DNA of 64,000 bases from an uncultured Eubacteriales bacterium (GCA_934725425.1 CAKVAX010000001.1:248001-312000); one strand, 5' to 3'; numbered from the stretch's first letter, positions 40,254 through 49,857 are shown. Numbers and translations are program-made. The notes: generated by a model not told the origin, from the letters alone.

Positions 40254-42374
40254 TTATTTATTCTTTTTATTTTTTAAACTAAACAGAAGTGTTACTCCGG
40301 CTATTATCAAAGCAGAAACAGCTATTATTATCACGTATCCTCTTTGATCTCCGGTGATATAACTTATAGATGGTTCTGCAGATTCATAATTACTTAACGA
40401 ATCATCATTATCAGGAGTTGTTGCCCCATTTAAATCTGCTTCAGAAATCATGTTGTTTAACTCATCTTCAGATACATCTCCGTTTAATAATTTTTCCATC
40501 ATTTCTCTTTCTTCATCTGTCAACTCATCATATACAGCATATGGAGAAAAATGTTTTAATTTCAATTTAGCGTATTCTCCTGTTTTTGTGGGGAAATCTT
40601 TTAAATCTTTCACATAATCTATGGATTCAACCGGTTCATCTATGGCTTCAGAAATAAATACCGATTGTATATCTTCTTTATCCCAATCAGAACCCAACTG
40701 AATATATAAATTTATAGGTGTTTTAAGGGTTTCATACTCATTTCCCGTAGTGTCTGTCACTCCACATAAGAATATCCATAACTTATCATCTTCTACTTTT
40801 TTCTTATATTCGTCGTCGAGTTGTTCATAGTATTTATCCCATTCTTCTTTGTCGTCCTCGCGCCCTAACCATTTTACCCAGAACCTAGAACCTTCTGTAA
40901 ATACACTGTTTGTATTATCAATTCCGTACCATGCGCTGCTGCCGTCTGAAGTTTCTTTTAACCAAATATTTTTGCCTTTGGTTACTCTTGCACTTGTAGT
41001 ACCGTCGTCGTCTACCCAATATTTATAGTCGCCGTCAATTACCAATTTACCCCAGCCATTCGATAAAATCTGACCGGTTAATGTTTGCTCTCCGGAATAA
41101 TTTCCTTTGAATTTGACTGTTATTTGCTTTTCTCCCTCTGTAACCATGTCGGTAGGTAAAATAATTTCATAATCTTTTCCATTTTCGAGTTCAGTTTCAC
41201 CTAACCATGCTTCAACTTCAGGTTCCCATGCTTCACCGGTACAAACTACACTATCTTTAGTAAGTTTCACAGAAAACGAGCCATCCTCTAACACATTTTT
41301 TTGCTTAATATTAACCGTTTGAGTTACACTTCCGGTATAATTTCCTTTAAAATTAATTGTTATTTTCTTTGGTCCGGCGTTAACCATATCATCGGGGTAA
41401 ATAACTTCGTAATCTGTTCCTTCTGTAAGTACTATGTCTCCTGTAACTTCTGCCTCGTCTTTATATATTGTTCCATTGTAACTTACTTCAACCTTAGGTT
41501 CAAATTTTTCGCCGGAATACACTGTTTCGTATTTATCAGGTTTTACTGTTGCTTTTTTTGACAAATCTATTGGGGTGATTTCAAAATATCCGAGCGGACG
41601 TTTTGTTGGTTCAGGTTCGCCTTCAGGAAAGCCGTCGCCATAAAAGGTGCCAAGATCAAGTTCACTATAAACTCTATATTTTCCAATATCCTTAACTTTT
41701 GATGCTGCGTCAGCAGGTAATTCAACATTACTTTTTTCGTCTAACTTCTTATATGTAATTTTCGGGTTATCCTCACTCACATAGTAATAATCTACAAAGT
41801 CTGCATAAGGCTCCTTTTCCACCCTTGTTATACTTTGTTCTTCGCCGTTATATTCACTCTTAACATTATTAACAATAGGTGTACCACCGCTATCGACTAT
41901 GTTAGATTTAATCATTTTGTCAATGTCACCATAGCTAGCCCGAGCATATACATAGAACCTATCAACTCCTGCTGCCGGACTCAAATCTACATCTAGATCA
42001 TAGCTCGCCTGTTGTGGCATAGTATCGTACCCTTGTACAAATCTAAAAATCTCTTTATCATTATAAATAGACACGCTAATCCATTTTTCCGGGGCATTTT
42101 CCGCTTCTATCTTTTCTTCGGTGTTATAGATAGGTGGTTTTTCTTTCGTATCACCTTCTTCTGTGCTGTCTGGTATGCCTTCAGTGGTTATGCCCACCCT
42201 TAATTTATCTCCTAAATCTTTTACACTCGAAATTGTGATTGTTGGGGGGGTAGTTGGGGCAGGGGCTTCTTCGGCATCCAGCCAGATTTGATTTTTGCAG
42301 CCTACCCACAAAGCCGCAAATGCTGCTATCATAATGCAACAGCTAAAAATTAATAATTTCCTTACTTTGGTCAT
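40254..42374 (-). CDS. Surface protein with lipoprotein-like signal, Ig-like repeats and C-terminal anchor
   Basis: 706 aa from ATG 42374 (AAGGAG 9 nt upstream). The N-terminal signal ends ALWVGC, a loose lipobox, followed by a Pro/Thr-rich segment. Two Ig-like repeats of the type common in clostridial surface proteins follow (VYSGEKFEPKVEVSYNG...KGNYTGSV and TGEAWEPEVEAW...KGNYSGEQ, about 285-440). Then come a Trp-rich region, an LKHFSPYAVYD module near 630, an acidic linker, and a C-terminal helix ending in KNKKNK. ISYITGDQ before that helix sits where LPxTGD would be in sortase substrates. Function unknown; adhesion is a guess. Confidence 0.65.
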   Translation of the reverse strand: MTKVRKLLIFSCCIMIAAFAALWVGCKNQIWLDAEEAPAPTTPPTITISSVKDLGDKLRVGITTEGIPDSTEEGDTKEKPPIYNTEEKIEAENAPEKWISVSIYNDKEIFRFVQGYDTMPQQASYDLDVDLSPAAGVDRFYVYARASYGDIDKMIKSNIVDSGGTPIVNNVKSEYNGEEQSITRVEKEPYADFVDYYYVSEDNPKITYKKLDEKSNVELPADAASKVKDIGKYRVYSELDLGTFYGDGFPEGEPEPTKRPLGYFEITPIDLSKKATVKPDKYETVYSGEKFEPKVEVSYNGTIYKDEAEVTGDIVLTEGTDYEVIYPDDMVNAGPKKITINFKGNYTGSVTQTVNIKQKNVLEDGSFSVKLTKDSVVCTGEAWEPEVEAWLGETELENGKDYEIILPTDMVTEGEKQITVKFKGNYSGEQTLTGQILSNGWGKLVIDGDYKYWVDDDGTTSARVTKGKNIWLKETSDGSSAWYGIDNTNSVFTEGSRFWVKWLGREDDKEEWDKYYEQLDDEYKKKVEDDKLWIFLCGVTDTTGNEYETLKTPINLYIQLGSDWDKEDIQSVFISEAIDEPVESIDYVKDLKDFPTKTGEYAKLKLKHFSPYAVYDELTDEEREMMEKLLNGDVSEDELNNMISEADLNGATTPDNDDSLSNYESAEPSISYITGDQRGYVIIIAVSALIIAGVTLLFSLKNKKNK

Positions 42375-42430
42375 ACTATTCACTCCTTATTGTAAAATAA
42401 TAATAAAATATATTAAAAAATACATATTTT

Positions 42431-42458
42431 ATTATACACTTTTTGAAATTTTTGTCAA
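42431..42458 (-). promoter_or_regulatory. Promoter of the surface protein gene
   Basis: Minus strand: TTGACA (complement of 42453-42458), 16 bp, TATAAT (complement of 42431-42436). Both boxes are perfect. Confidence 0.8.
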
Positions 42459-42570
42459 TAACTTATTGAATAATAAATTAATTATATTTTTGTTTATAAA
42501 ATAACTTTATTTTTTAACACTTTTAATGTAAAATATTAATTATGATTAATTACAAGAAGGTATTTTTTAT

Positions 42571-43266
42571 ATGAATGAAGTTCAAATTAGATATTCGGAA
42601 ATCAAAGATAAATTTCCAAGGGAATTTATATTGTTGCAAGGCCAAGGATGTTTTTGGAAAAAGTGCGCTTTTTGCGATTACTTCCACGATGTGAGCTCTG
42701 ACCCATTTGAAATAAATAAAGAAGTTATTAATAAAGTCACCGGTAAATTTGGAGTTCTGGACGTAATCAATTCGGGCTCGGCAATGGAAATTGACGAAAA
42801 ATCTTTGAAATTTTTAGAGGAAAAAGTAAAAGAATGTAAAATAAAAGAGTTATGGTTCGAAGTTCATTGGGCGTACAGAAATACTTTGAAAAAATTTAGG
42901 GATAGATTTCCGGGCATCGATGTTAAATTTCGAACAGGTATCGAAACATTCGACCCTATGCTCAGAAATTTTTGGAATAAAGGTGTTCCTTCTCATGTTT
43001 TACCCGAAGACGTTGCAAAATATTTTAAAAGTGTTTGCCTTTTGATAGGGACAGAAAGACAAACCTTTGAAACTGTAGTAGCAGATATAAATATTGCAAA
43101 AAATCTTTTCGAACATTTTATGATTAATGTTTTCGTGCCAAATTCCACTCCCACGAAATCAAATCCCGAGCTCATAAAGAGATTCATTAAAGAAATTTAT
43201 CCCCAGATTAAAGATGACCCTCAAATCGAAATTTCTCTCAATATTACTGACTTGGGAGTAGGATGA
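42571..43266 (+). CDS. Short radical-SAM-like protein
   Basis: 231 aa. The cysteine cluster C27-x4-C32-x2-C35 (GCFWKKCAFCDY) resembles the iron-sulfur ligands of radical SAM enzymes but has four residues rather than three in the first gap. Downstream strands (DVINSGSAMEI, ELWFEVHWAYRNTL, VKFRTGIETFDPMLRN, INVFVPNSTPT) fit a radical-SAM TIM barrel, including the GIETF strand that follows an Arg. No accessory domain. The substrate is unknown. Three bases separate it from the rluD-like gene, so the two are co-translated. Confidence 0.7.
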   Translation: MNEVQIRYSEIKDKFPREFILLQGQGCFWKKCAFCDYFHDVSSDPFEINKEVINKVTGKFGVLDVINSGSAMEIDEKSLKFLEEKVKECKIKELWFEVHWAYRNTLKKFRDRFPGIDVKFRTGIETFDPMLRNFWNKGVPSHVLPEDVAKYFKSVCLLIGTERQTFETVVADINIAKNLFEHFMINVFVPNSTPTKSNPELIKRFIKEIYPQIKDDPQIEISLNITDLGVG

Positions 43267-43269
43267 TTT

Positions 43270-44181
43270 ATGGAAATTCTAAATATTTTAACCGAAGAAT
43301 GTGATTCGGGACTACGTATAGATAAATTCTTGATTGAAAAAACAGAAAATCTCTCCCGAGCATACATACAGAAATTAATTGAGGACGGTCAAGTAGAGTT
43401 AGACGGAAGTTTAATTAATAAGAGTTCCAAAATATCTCCAAATCAAACAATCACAGTAAAAATCCCCGAACCTGAAAATTTGGATGTCAAACCGGAAAAT
43501 ATAACACTTGACATTATATACGAAGATGATGATTTACTGATCGTAAACAAACCTAAGGGTATGGTTGTCCACCCCGCTCCGGGTAATTATAACCACACCT
43601 TGGTAAATGCTCTCATGTACCATTGCAAAAGTTCTTTATCGGGGATAAACGGAGTTTTAAGGCCCGGAATAATACACAGAATAGACAAAGACACAAGTGG
43701 ATTACTGATAGTTGCGAAAAACGATAATGCTCACAAGCATTTGGCCGAGCAAATAAAAAATCACAGCTTTACAAGAGTGTACGAAGCAGTTGTAAACGGA
43801 ATTTTACCGCAAGACAGCGGAACAATAATTACAAATATTGCCAGACATAAGACCAATCGAAAAAAAATGGCAGTTTGTATTGGAAAAGGGAAATTAGCCA
43901 TTACTCATTATGAAGTCATAAAAAGATTCAAAAAATACACTCACATAAAGCTAAAATTAGAAACCGGAAGAACGCATCAAATAAGAGTACACATGTCCCA
44001 TATGGGGCATTATGTACTCGGGGATGAAGTGTATGGAAGTAAAAATAAAAATTTTGATTTTTTAGTAGGGCAATGTCTACACGCAAAAACCATCGGATTT
44101 ATACATCCTTCCACAGGAAAATATATGGAATTTGAAAGTGAACTTCCGGATTATTTCAAAAAAGTTCTTTCGACTATATAA
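43270..44181 (+). CDS. rluD: RluA/RluD-family pseudouridine synthase
   Basis: 303 aa. An N-terminal S4 RNA-binding domain (about 15-75, LRIDKFLIEKTENLSRAYIQKLI) is followed by the synthase domain with the catalytic Asp in HRIDKDTSGLLIVAKN and the HQIRVHMSHMGHYVLGD motif. The layout is that of RluD, which modifies 23S rRNA uridines, though assignment among RluA-type paralogues is not certain. In many Firmicutes the gene follows lspA; here it follows a radical-SAM-like gene. Its 3' end overlaps the convergent lipoprotein gene by 8 bp. Confidence 0.93.
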   Translation: MEILNILTEECDSGLRIDKFLIEKTENLSRAYIQKLIEDGQVELDGSLINKSSKISPNQTITVKIPEPENLDVKPENITLDIIYEDDDLLIVNKPKGMVVHPAPGNYNHTLVNALMYHCKSSLSGINGVLRPGIIHRIDKDTSGLLIVAKNDNAHKHLAEQIKNHSFTRVYEAVVNGILPQDSGTIITNIARHKTNRKKMAVCIGKGKLAITHYEVIKRFKKYTHIKLKLETGRTHQIRVHMSHMGHYVLGDEVYGSKNKNFDFLVGQCLHAKTIGFIHPSTGKYMEFESELPDYFKKVLSTI

Positions 44182-45067
44182 CTTTATATTTTTTTGCTAA
44201 AGCGTAAGCGTTCTTGTTCCATTTAAAAGCTTCGGAATTTTTCCCGGATGCATATTTTAGGATTTCATCGTTACAAAAGTTTTTTAAACTCTCGTTATCC
44301 TTCATAAAATATATTCCTTTTCCGGGATATTTATTTGCAATGGATGAAGGATTCACGGAAATATCCGAATATTTTTTTAGATAGTAATTTTTATTTGAAA
44401 TAGATTCCACTACGGCATCTATTTCTTTTTTTTGCAGCGCTGCAAAATAATCTTGCTCAGACGAATAGCTTTTGATTTCACAATCTTTATACGCTGCTTT
44501 TATAGATTCTATGTATGCTTTTTGTGATCGAGTTCCAAATTTTGGATTTTTAGGTAATCTTTCATTTTTTCTCGTAACTATTATGAAATTATCTTTTGCC
44601 CACGAATCATATCGGTCACTTACCGTATACTTGTTGGTATCCAAATAGCTTTCTATCAAAATTCCGGACATCACCAAATCCACCTCGCCATTATCAAGGC
44701 TCGTAAGCATTTCGTCAGTGTTATTGAACTCTATTATTTCTTTTTTTACACCCAAGTCTTTACTGATGTTCTCTATAAATTCCGCTTCCCATCCGTACCA
44801 TTCTTTTTCCGGGGTCGCATCCGTCGCGTTCTCAGGCAATTTGAACCATGACCAAGAAAATTTTTTCATGCCTACTTTTAAAACTCCTCGTTCCTTGATA
44901 GCTTCTACCGAGTGGCAATCCGGAGATTTTGTGACTTCTTCTTCCTCTGAAGTACACATGGTTTCTTCAACATTTGTAGAAGAATTATTTTTTGAACAGC
45001 CGGGTGTAAAAATTAAAGTAAACGCAGCAAACGTAAAAATAACACCATTTCTAAAAATGTTTTTCAT
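44174..45067 (-). CDS. Amino-acid-type solute-binding lipoprotein (SBP family 3)
   Basis: 297 aa. Lipoprotein signal with the Cys in FTPGCSKN, an acidic Ser/Thr linker, then the SBP_bac_3 fold: IKERGVLKVGMKKFSWSWF, WYGWEAEFIENISKDLGVK, MLTSLDNGEVDLVMSGI and SYSSEQDYFAALQKKEIDAVV. It should capture a polar amino acid or similar ligand for an ABC importer, but no permease or ATPase gene is adjacent. A Trp-rich pocket region (SWSWF, WYGW) is notable. Anchored on the outer face of the membrane. Confidence 0.88.
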   Translation of the reverse strand: MKNIFRNGVIFTFAAFTLIFTPGCSKNNSSTNVEETMCTSEEEEVTKSPDCHSVEAIKERGVLKVGMKKFSWSWFKLPENATDATPEKEWYGWEAEFIENISKDLGVKKEIIEFNNTDEMLTSLDNGEVDLVMSGILIESYLDTNKYTVSDRYDSWAKDNFIIVTRKNERLPKNPKFGTRSQKAYIESIKAAYKDCEIKSYSSEQDYFAALQKKEIDAVVESISNKNYYLKKYSDISVNPSSIANKYPGKGIYFMKDNESLKNFCNDEILKYASGKNSEAFKWNKNAYALAKKYKVI

Positions 45068-45237
45068 TGTACATCCCTTTTCTTAGTTATATTTTTTAAA
45101 AGTCTAAACATAAATTAATATAATAATTCATTTCAAAATATACCAAAATATTTTTACTTTTTACGTTAAATTTTTAAAATGGAATGCCACAAACTTAGTC
45201 TTATATTATATAATATATCATATATATCAAAATAAAA

Positions 45238-47058
45238 CTATACATTTTTATTAAAATAATTATAAATATTTTTTGCTACATCTGAAGTAATATTTTTCAC
45301 CTTCAGAAGTTCGCTTTCGGGAGCCTTCGAAACGGCATTAATTGTACCAAAATACTTTAAAAGATTTTTTGCTCTATTTTCTCCCACTCCGGCTATTTCC
45401 GTAAGTTTGGAATATTTAACATTTTTATTTCGCAAATTTCTATGATAACCTATAGCAAATCTATGGACTTCATCCTGAATTCTTGTGATAAAATTAAAAA
45501 CTCTAGAATTATTTTTTATCTCTATCTCAAACGAATCCGAAGTAAGCGCCCTGGTCCTATGGCTGTTATTTTTTACCATTCCATATACAGGTATATCAAT
45601 TTTAAATTTTTTCAAAACTTCTTTCGCAGCAGCTGTGTGGCCTTTACCTCCGTCTATCAATATTAAATCCGGCAAAATTTTAAAACCTTCATCTTTTGAA
45701 TTATCAATATAATTTTGAAATCTTCGTTCTAAAACCTCTTGCATTGAACCATAATCATTTTGAAATAAGATATTTTTTATTTTAAATTTTTTATATGCCG
45801 ACTTAAAAGGCTTTGCATCCTTAAAAACTACCATTGCTCCGACATTGTCGGAGTTTTTTAAATTGGAAATATCGTAAGCTTCTATATATGAAGGTTTCTC
45901 TTTCAAAGATAAAATATTTTTTAAGTCCTCCAAAATATCTTCATTTGCAGTACTGTTTTTCTTACTTCGGATAAGATTTTCATAAGCATTATTTTGGCAC
46001 ATTTGAACAAGATGATACTGTTCTCCCCTCTCAGGGAAAACAAGCTCAACATTTGTTTTACTTTTTTCAGACAAAAACTTTTTTATTAGATCTAAATTAT
46101 TTATTTCTCCATCAAGAGCAACCACCTTAGGGACTACATTTTTCATTTCGTAATAATTTTTTATGAATTCGGTTCTGGTAGTTTTTAAATCATCCTGTAA
46201 ATCAATTATAAAATTTTCAGTTTCAAATAAATCTCCGTCATGAAATTTAAACACTTCAAAAGAAACCTCTTTATCATCAGAAGCACAAGCGATTATGTCT
46301 TGCTCTTTAACCTTATATGAAACGACCTTTTGATTTAATTTCGTATTTTTAATCGACTTAATCGTATCCCGAATCTCGGCTGCTTTTTCAAAATTCATTT
46401 CATCGGAATATTTTTTCATTTTATTACTGAGATATTTGATTGTTTCGGAGCTTCCGCTTTTTATAAATTTTATAGCATCGGCAATATTCAAATTGTAATT
46501 TTTATTATCTATGAATCCGGTGCAAGGAGCGCTGCACTTATTTATATAATAGTCCAAACAAGGGCGTTTATATTTTTTAGACAGATTTCGGTTGCACGTC
46601 GGTAGCTTAAAAATTTTATTAATCTCTTCAACGGTTTTTTTCACCGACAAAGAATTCATATATGGACCGAAATAAATGTCATTTTCTGTATCCTTTTGTT
46701 TTGTATATAAAATCCTAGGCCATTTTTCTTTGGTTATCTTTATATAACTGTAACCTTTGCCGTCCTTAAGTAATATGTTGTATTTAGGCTGATGCTTTTT
46801 AATCAAGCTGCATTCCAAAACCAAAGCTTCAAACTCACTATCGGTAATTATATATTGAAAATGATTAATATTTTCTACCATTTTTTTAACTTTTTCCGTG
46901 TGATTGGAATCGGAAAGAAAATACGAAGAAACTCTGTTTTTTAAATTTTTAGCTTTTCCTATATAAATAATTTCATCGTTATGATTTTTCATTATATAAA
47001 CACCGGGATTATGCGGTAATTTTTTCGCTTGTTCTTTTAAACTCAGATTTTCACCCAT
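45238..47058 (-). CDS. uvrC: Excinuclease ABC subunit C
   Basis: 606 aa, normal length. It makes the two incisions in nucleotide excision repair. GIY-YIG domain at the N-terminus (PGVYIMKNHNDEIIYIGKAKNLKNRV), a cluster of cysteines at about 158-180 (CNRNL...CLDYYINKCSAPC), the UVR motif (NKMKKYSDEMNFEKAAEIRD), an RNase H-like domain (PDLILIDGGKGH, IGYHRNLRNK), and C-terminal helix-hairpin-helix motifs. It stands alone, downstream of the two helical-repeat protein genes. Confidence 0.96.
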   Translation of the reverse strand: MGENLSLKEQAKKLPHNPGVYIMKNHNDEIIYIGKAKNLKNRVSSYFLSDSNHTEKVKKMVENINHFQYIITDSEFEALVLECSLIKKHQPKYNILLKDGKGYSYIKITKEKWPRILYTKQKDTENDIYFGPYMNSLSVKKTVEEINKIFKLPTCNRNLSKKYKRPCLDYYINKCSAPCTGFIDNKNYNLNIADAIKFIKSGSSETIKYLSNKMKKYSDEMNFEKAAEIRDTIKSIKNTKLNQKVVSYKVKEQDIIACASDDKEVSFEVFKFHDGDLFETENFIIDLQDDLKTTRTEFIKNYYEMKNVVPKVVALDGEINNLDLIKKFLSEKSKTNVELVFPERGEQYHLVQMCQNNAYENLIRSKKNSTANEDILEDLKNILSLKEKPSYIEAYDISNLKNSDNVGAMVVFKDAKPFKSAYKKFKIKNILFQNDYGSMQEVLERRFQNYIDNSKDEGFKILPDLILIDGGKGHTAAAKEVLKKFKIDIPVYGMVKNNSHRTRALTSDSFEIEIKNNSRVFNFITRIQDEVHRFAIGYHRNLRNKNVKYSKLTEIAGVGENRAKNLLKYFGTINAVSKAPESELLKVKNITSDVAKNIYNYFNKNV

Positions 47059-47169
47059 AAAAAACCTCTTTAAATTATTTTCTTATACTATAATACCATA
47101 TAATATTATTTACCATTTTATAAAAAATAATAATCCCGGATAAAATTAACAACATTAACTTTACAGTAA

Positions 47170-47955
47170 TTATGTACTCAATTTAATTATATTACAATTA
47201 CAAATTTCAATTCTCGATTTCATAATATTACAATTACTATAATCACCTATTATCAAAAATTTTCTAAAAGCTCTTTCGCTGGATTCTTTACAATTTTTCC
47301 AGCTTTTCAAAGAGTTTTCATTTTGCGCTTGCAAATAATCGGCATGTGCTTTGGCGGTAATGGAATAAATATGGAAGTACTGAGATGATTTACGTTCTGT
47401 GTTTTTATATGTTTTATAGGCATAAGAACATAAATTTTCTATTCTTCTCCATCCGTCAGCTGACGGAGATTCGCGTACTTGCAAATAATTTTTTTTAATT
47501 CTGGCTTGAGTAGACATCACCAAATACATTCTCGCTTCTTCTATTCTTCCTACAGATGATAATGCATACGATGCTTCAAGCAAATGTTTTTCCAAGCTTT
47601 CAAAATTTTCCGGAGAAGGGAACTCCTTGGATTTTGCTAAATTTAAATTTACTTCACAAATATATTTATTTATTTCATAATAATTTACTTTTTCTCTTTC
47701 GCCTTTTTCTTTGTAATATTTAAGAGCTTCTATATCCATGTCCAAAGCCTTTTGCCAGTTTTCAGTACACGAAAAATTATATGCTTCTTTAAGAGCAGTC
47801 AGAGCTGCCTTACTGACCTCATCTTTGGATTCCGAACAAATCTGGGGTGTTTTATCTTCTGGAAATTTTGAAGAAATTTCAACACAATCTATATTCAAAC
47901 TAAAACATATTGCACACGCAAAAACAATACAAATAATTTTTTTAATATTTATCAT
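47170..47955 (-). CDS. Exported alpha-helical-repeat protein (unrecognised), copy 1
   Basis: 261 aa from ATG 47955; the frame is open further to TTG 48000, but that extension would place charged residues before the signal peptide. The N-terminal signal peptide (INIKKIICIVFACAICFSL) is followed only by helices, in a loose TPR-like pattern: repeated units with a Trp near their start (ENWQKALDM, DGWRRIENLC, KSWKNCKESSERAF) and a Tyr/Ala pattern. Several Cys are present. I do not recognise a family. It lies 51 bp downstream of a similar gene, so the two are likely tandem relatives. Confidence 0.6.
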   Translation of the reverse strand: MINIKKIICIVFACAICFSLNIDCVEISSKFPEDKTPQICSESKDEVSKAALTALKEAYNFSCTENWQKALDMDIEALKYYKEKGEREKVNYYEINKYICEVNLNLAKSKEFPSPENFESLEKHLLEASYALSSVGRIEEARMYLVMSTQARIKKNYLQVRESPSADGWRRIENLCSYAYKTYKNTERKSSQYFHIYSITAKAHADYLQAQNENSLKSWKNCKESSERAFRKFLIIGDYSNCNIMKSRIEICNCNIIKLST

Positions 47956-48006
47956 AAAAACACAACCCCATTCACTTCTTTCATTTAGAGTTTCGTACAA
48001 TTACTT

Positions 48007-48933
48007 TTATAATCCATAGCATACGGATAACTTGTTTATAAACGGATTCATTAAATCAATAAAGCGTTCGAAAAATTCTTGACTTTCAATATTTGAGCCC
48101 GGTAAAAGTTTTACGCATACTTCTAGTGTTCTAATCGAAGAACGAGCTTCGTAAATTAAATTGATATTTGACTTTTGAAAACCGCAACAAATTTTAGTAA
48201 CTATTTCGTAAGCTGATTGAAAATTTTTTATCGTCACTGTATCTAATTTTATCTCTTTGCTCTTTTCGACTAACTCAAAAAGAATTATTTTCAATTCTGA
48301 TACAGCAGAAATTCTTTTTGATACGACACTGCATTCCAGTGAATTACGGCACTCCGAAAGTAAACTTAAAAATTTAGATCTGTCCTTTTCCGCAGTATAT
48401 CCGAAACCTCTATAAAAATTTGCAGCTGTTTCAAAACTTTGTTCAGCATTTGACCATGCATCCGGTGAATTTAAAATCTTTGCCATCTGATATCTAACCC
48501 TAGCAATAGCGCCATATGAATACGGGATAAAAGGTTTTGCCTCTTCATAATTATAAATTTCCGAATAATACTTTACGCATTCCTTTAATGCTGAAATTGC
48601 AAGGCGCCATTCTTCCAAACTTCCCATTTCAGTAGCTTTTGCAATATGTACGGCAGCGTTTAACCTAACATAGTGGGCGTACCATAATTTACAATTTTTT
48701 TCGTCCCTTAATTTAGAATATGCAATACAAATTCTATATGCGCAATTTCTAATTTTTTCTCGTTCTTCGCAACTAATATTTTGAGTTGATCTATCAAGTA
48801 TGTAATTTGCATACTCATTTACTTTTTGTGCCCCATCTTCTGCGCAAATTTCAGTTGAATAAACTCCGGTGTTTAATAAAGAAAAAACCAAAGCAAAAAT
48901 TAAAAAACTACATATTCCTATTTTTTTGACCAT
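48007..48933 (-). CDS. Exported alpha-helical-repeat protein (unrecognised), copy 2
   Basis: 308 aa from ATG 48933 (AGGAG lies well spaced upstream; GTG 48942 is too close). A clear signal peptide (KKIGICSFLIFALVFSLLNTGVYS) precedes an all-helical protein whose middle holds units like EEWRLAISALKECVKYYSE and DAWSNAEQSFETAANFYRGFGY, the Trp-anchored pattern of its neighbour. The C-terminal 100 residues look different. It is the first of the two genes on the minus strand. TPR-like scaffolds usually bind proteins, so an extracytoplasmic binding role is plausible but unproven. Confidence 0.6.
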   Translation of the reverse strand: MVKKIGICSFLIFALVFSLLNTGVYSTEICAEDGAQKVNEYANYILDRSTQNISCEEREKIRNCAYRICIAYSKLRDEKNCKLWYAHYVRLNAAVHIAKATEMGSLEEWRLAISALKECVKYYSEIYNYEEAKPFIPYSYGAIARVRYQMAKILNSPDAWSNAEQSFETAANFYRGFGYTAEKDRSKFLSLLSECRNSLECSVVSKRISAVSELKIILFELVEKSKEIKLDTVTIKNFQSAYEIVTKICCGFQKSNINLIYEARSSIRTLEVCVKLLPGSNIESQEFFERFIDLMNPFINKLSVCYGL

Positions 48934-49012
48934 TTTATCCACTCCTCCTTTTCTTTATATAAAGTATATGATAAAAAAATAATTTTGACAATACTTTTAT
49001 TTAAAACAAACA

Positions 49013-49049
49013 AATAATCAGCTTTGCAAATAATACAAAACTGATTATT
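49013..49049 (-). terminator. Terminator after the TM2 gene
   Basis: AATAATCAG (49013-49021) pairs with CTGATTATT (49041-49049). On the minus strand it is followed by a T-rich stretch. Confidence 0.7.
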
Positions 49050-49076
49050 CATTAAAAATATCATGTTATTATCTAT

Positions 49077-49427
49077 TTACCTTACTAAAACAGCAACGGA
49101 TTCTTGAAATTTTTCAAAATTAAGTTCCTTAACTTTATCTCGTATTATACACATATCAATAACAGACCATACTCCGCAGCCTCCAAAAGTAAATAACTTT
49201 AAAATTCCTAGGGGTATATCGCCTATCAAAAATCGATCTATTCCCCATCGACCTGCAAGTACAGAAACCAATAACACATTAGTCGGGTCTTTATATTCCA
49301 TACTGTAAAGTATCATTTCGTTTTCGTCATTCAATTTCATAAGCATATCATATATTATCCTAATTTTTTCAGCCGGAAAATATTTTTTATGAGAAATTAT
49401 AAAACTTTCTATTTTATTTTTTTGCAT
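49077..49427 (-). CDS. TM2 domain membrane protein
   Basis: 116 aa. A charged N-terminal half is followed by a TM2 domain: two membrane helices linked by a short loop, with the family pattern GRWGIDRFLIGDIPLGILKLFTFGGCGVWSVIDMCII (about residues 58-93). TM2 proteins are small membrane proteins of unknown role, often found with DUF2752 proteins, as here. The next gene upstream on the strand ends 26 bp away, so the two are probably co-transcribed. Confidence 0.85.
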   Translation of the reverse strand: MQKNKIESFIISHKKYFPAEKIRIIYDMLMKLNDENEMILYSMEYKDPTNVLLVSVLAGRWGIDRFLIGDIPLGILKLFTFGGCGVWSVIDMCIIRDKVKELNFEKFQESVAVLVR

Positions 49428-49453
49428 AAATATGTAACCCCTTCGAGATTTAC

Positions 49454-49783
49454 TTATTTAAAAAAACTTTGTATCACAAATATGTATCTTACCAGCGTCA
49501 TAAAGCAAACTATTAATATGAACGCATCAACATATTTACACGATTTAAAAATCGACTCTTTATGTATCCCTGCAAACACAGCCATAACCAAAGGCACAGC
49601 CATAAAGTTATAAGCTATATAAGATTTAAAATCCAAATATATTAACGATTTTAAAGCGTGCAGCACACCACATGCCGGACACGGAATTTTAAAAATAAAC
49701 TTAAATGGGCACGGGAATCCAAAAAATATCAAAAGGGCAATAATTACAGCTATTATCATGTGGTAAATATATTTTTTACACAT
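49454..49783 (-). CDS. DUF2752 membrane protein
   Basis: 109 aa with three hydrophobic segments and the DUF2752 signature: CPFKFIFKIPCPACGVLHALKSL (about 24-46), with paired cysteines in PCPACG. Function unknown. It is paired with a TM2 protein gene, a combination seen in several bacterial lineages. Start at ATG 49783. Confidence 0.83.
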   Translation of the reverse strand: MCKKYIYHMIIAVIIALLIFFGFPCPFKFIFKIPCPACGVLHALKSLIYLDFKSYIAYNFMAVPLVMAVFAGIHKESIFKSCKYVDAFILIVCFMTLVRYIFVIQSFFK

Positions 49784-49816
49784 AGTAACTTATCCTCATT
49801 TTAACTTATGTAAATA

Positions 49817-49851
49817 AGAAAACTCTCTTTTTGTAAAAAGGAGCTTTCTCG
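49817..49851 (-). terminator. Terminator after gerW
   Basis: Imperfect stem between 49817-49830 and 49836-49850 (GAAAacTCtCTTTTT with AAAAAGgaGcTTTC). On the minus strand it is followed by TTTTCTTATTT. Confidence 0.55.
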
Positions 49852-49857
49852 TTTAAA

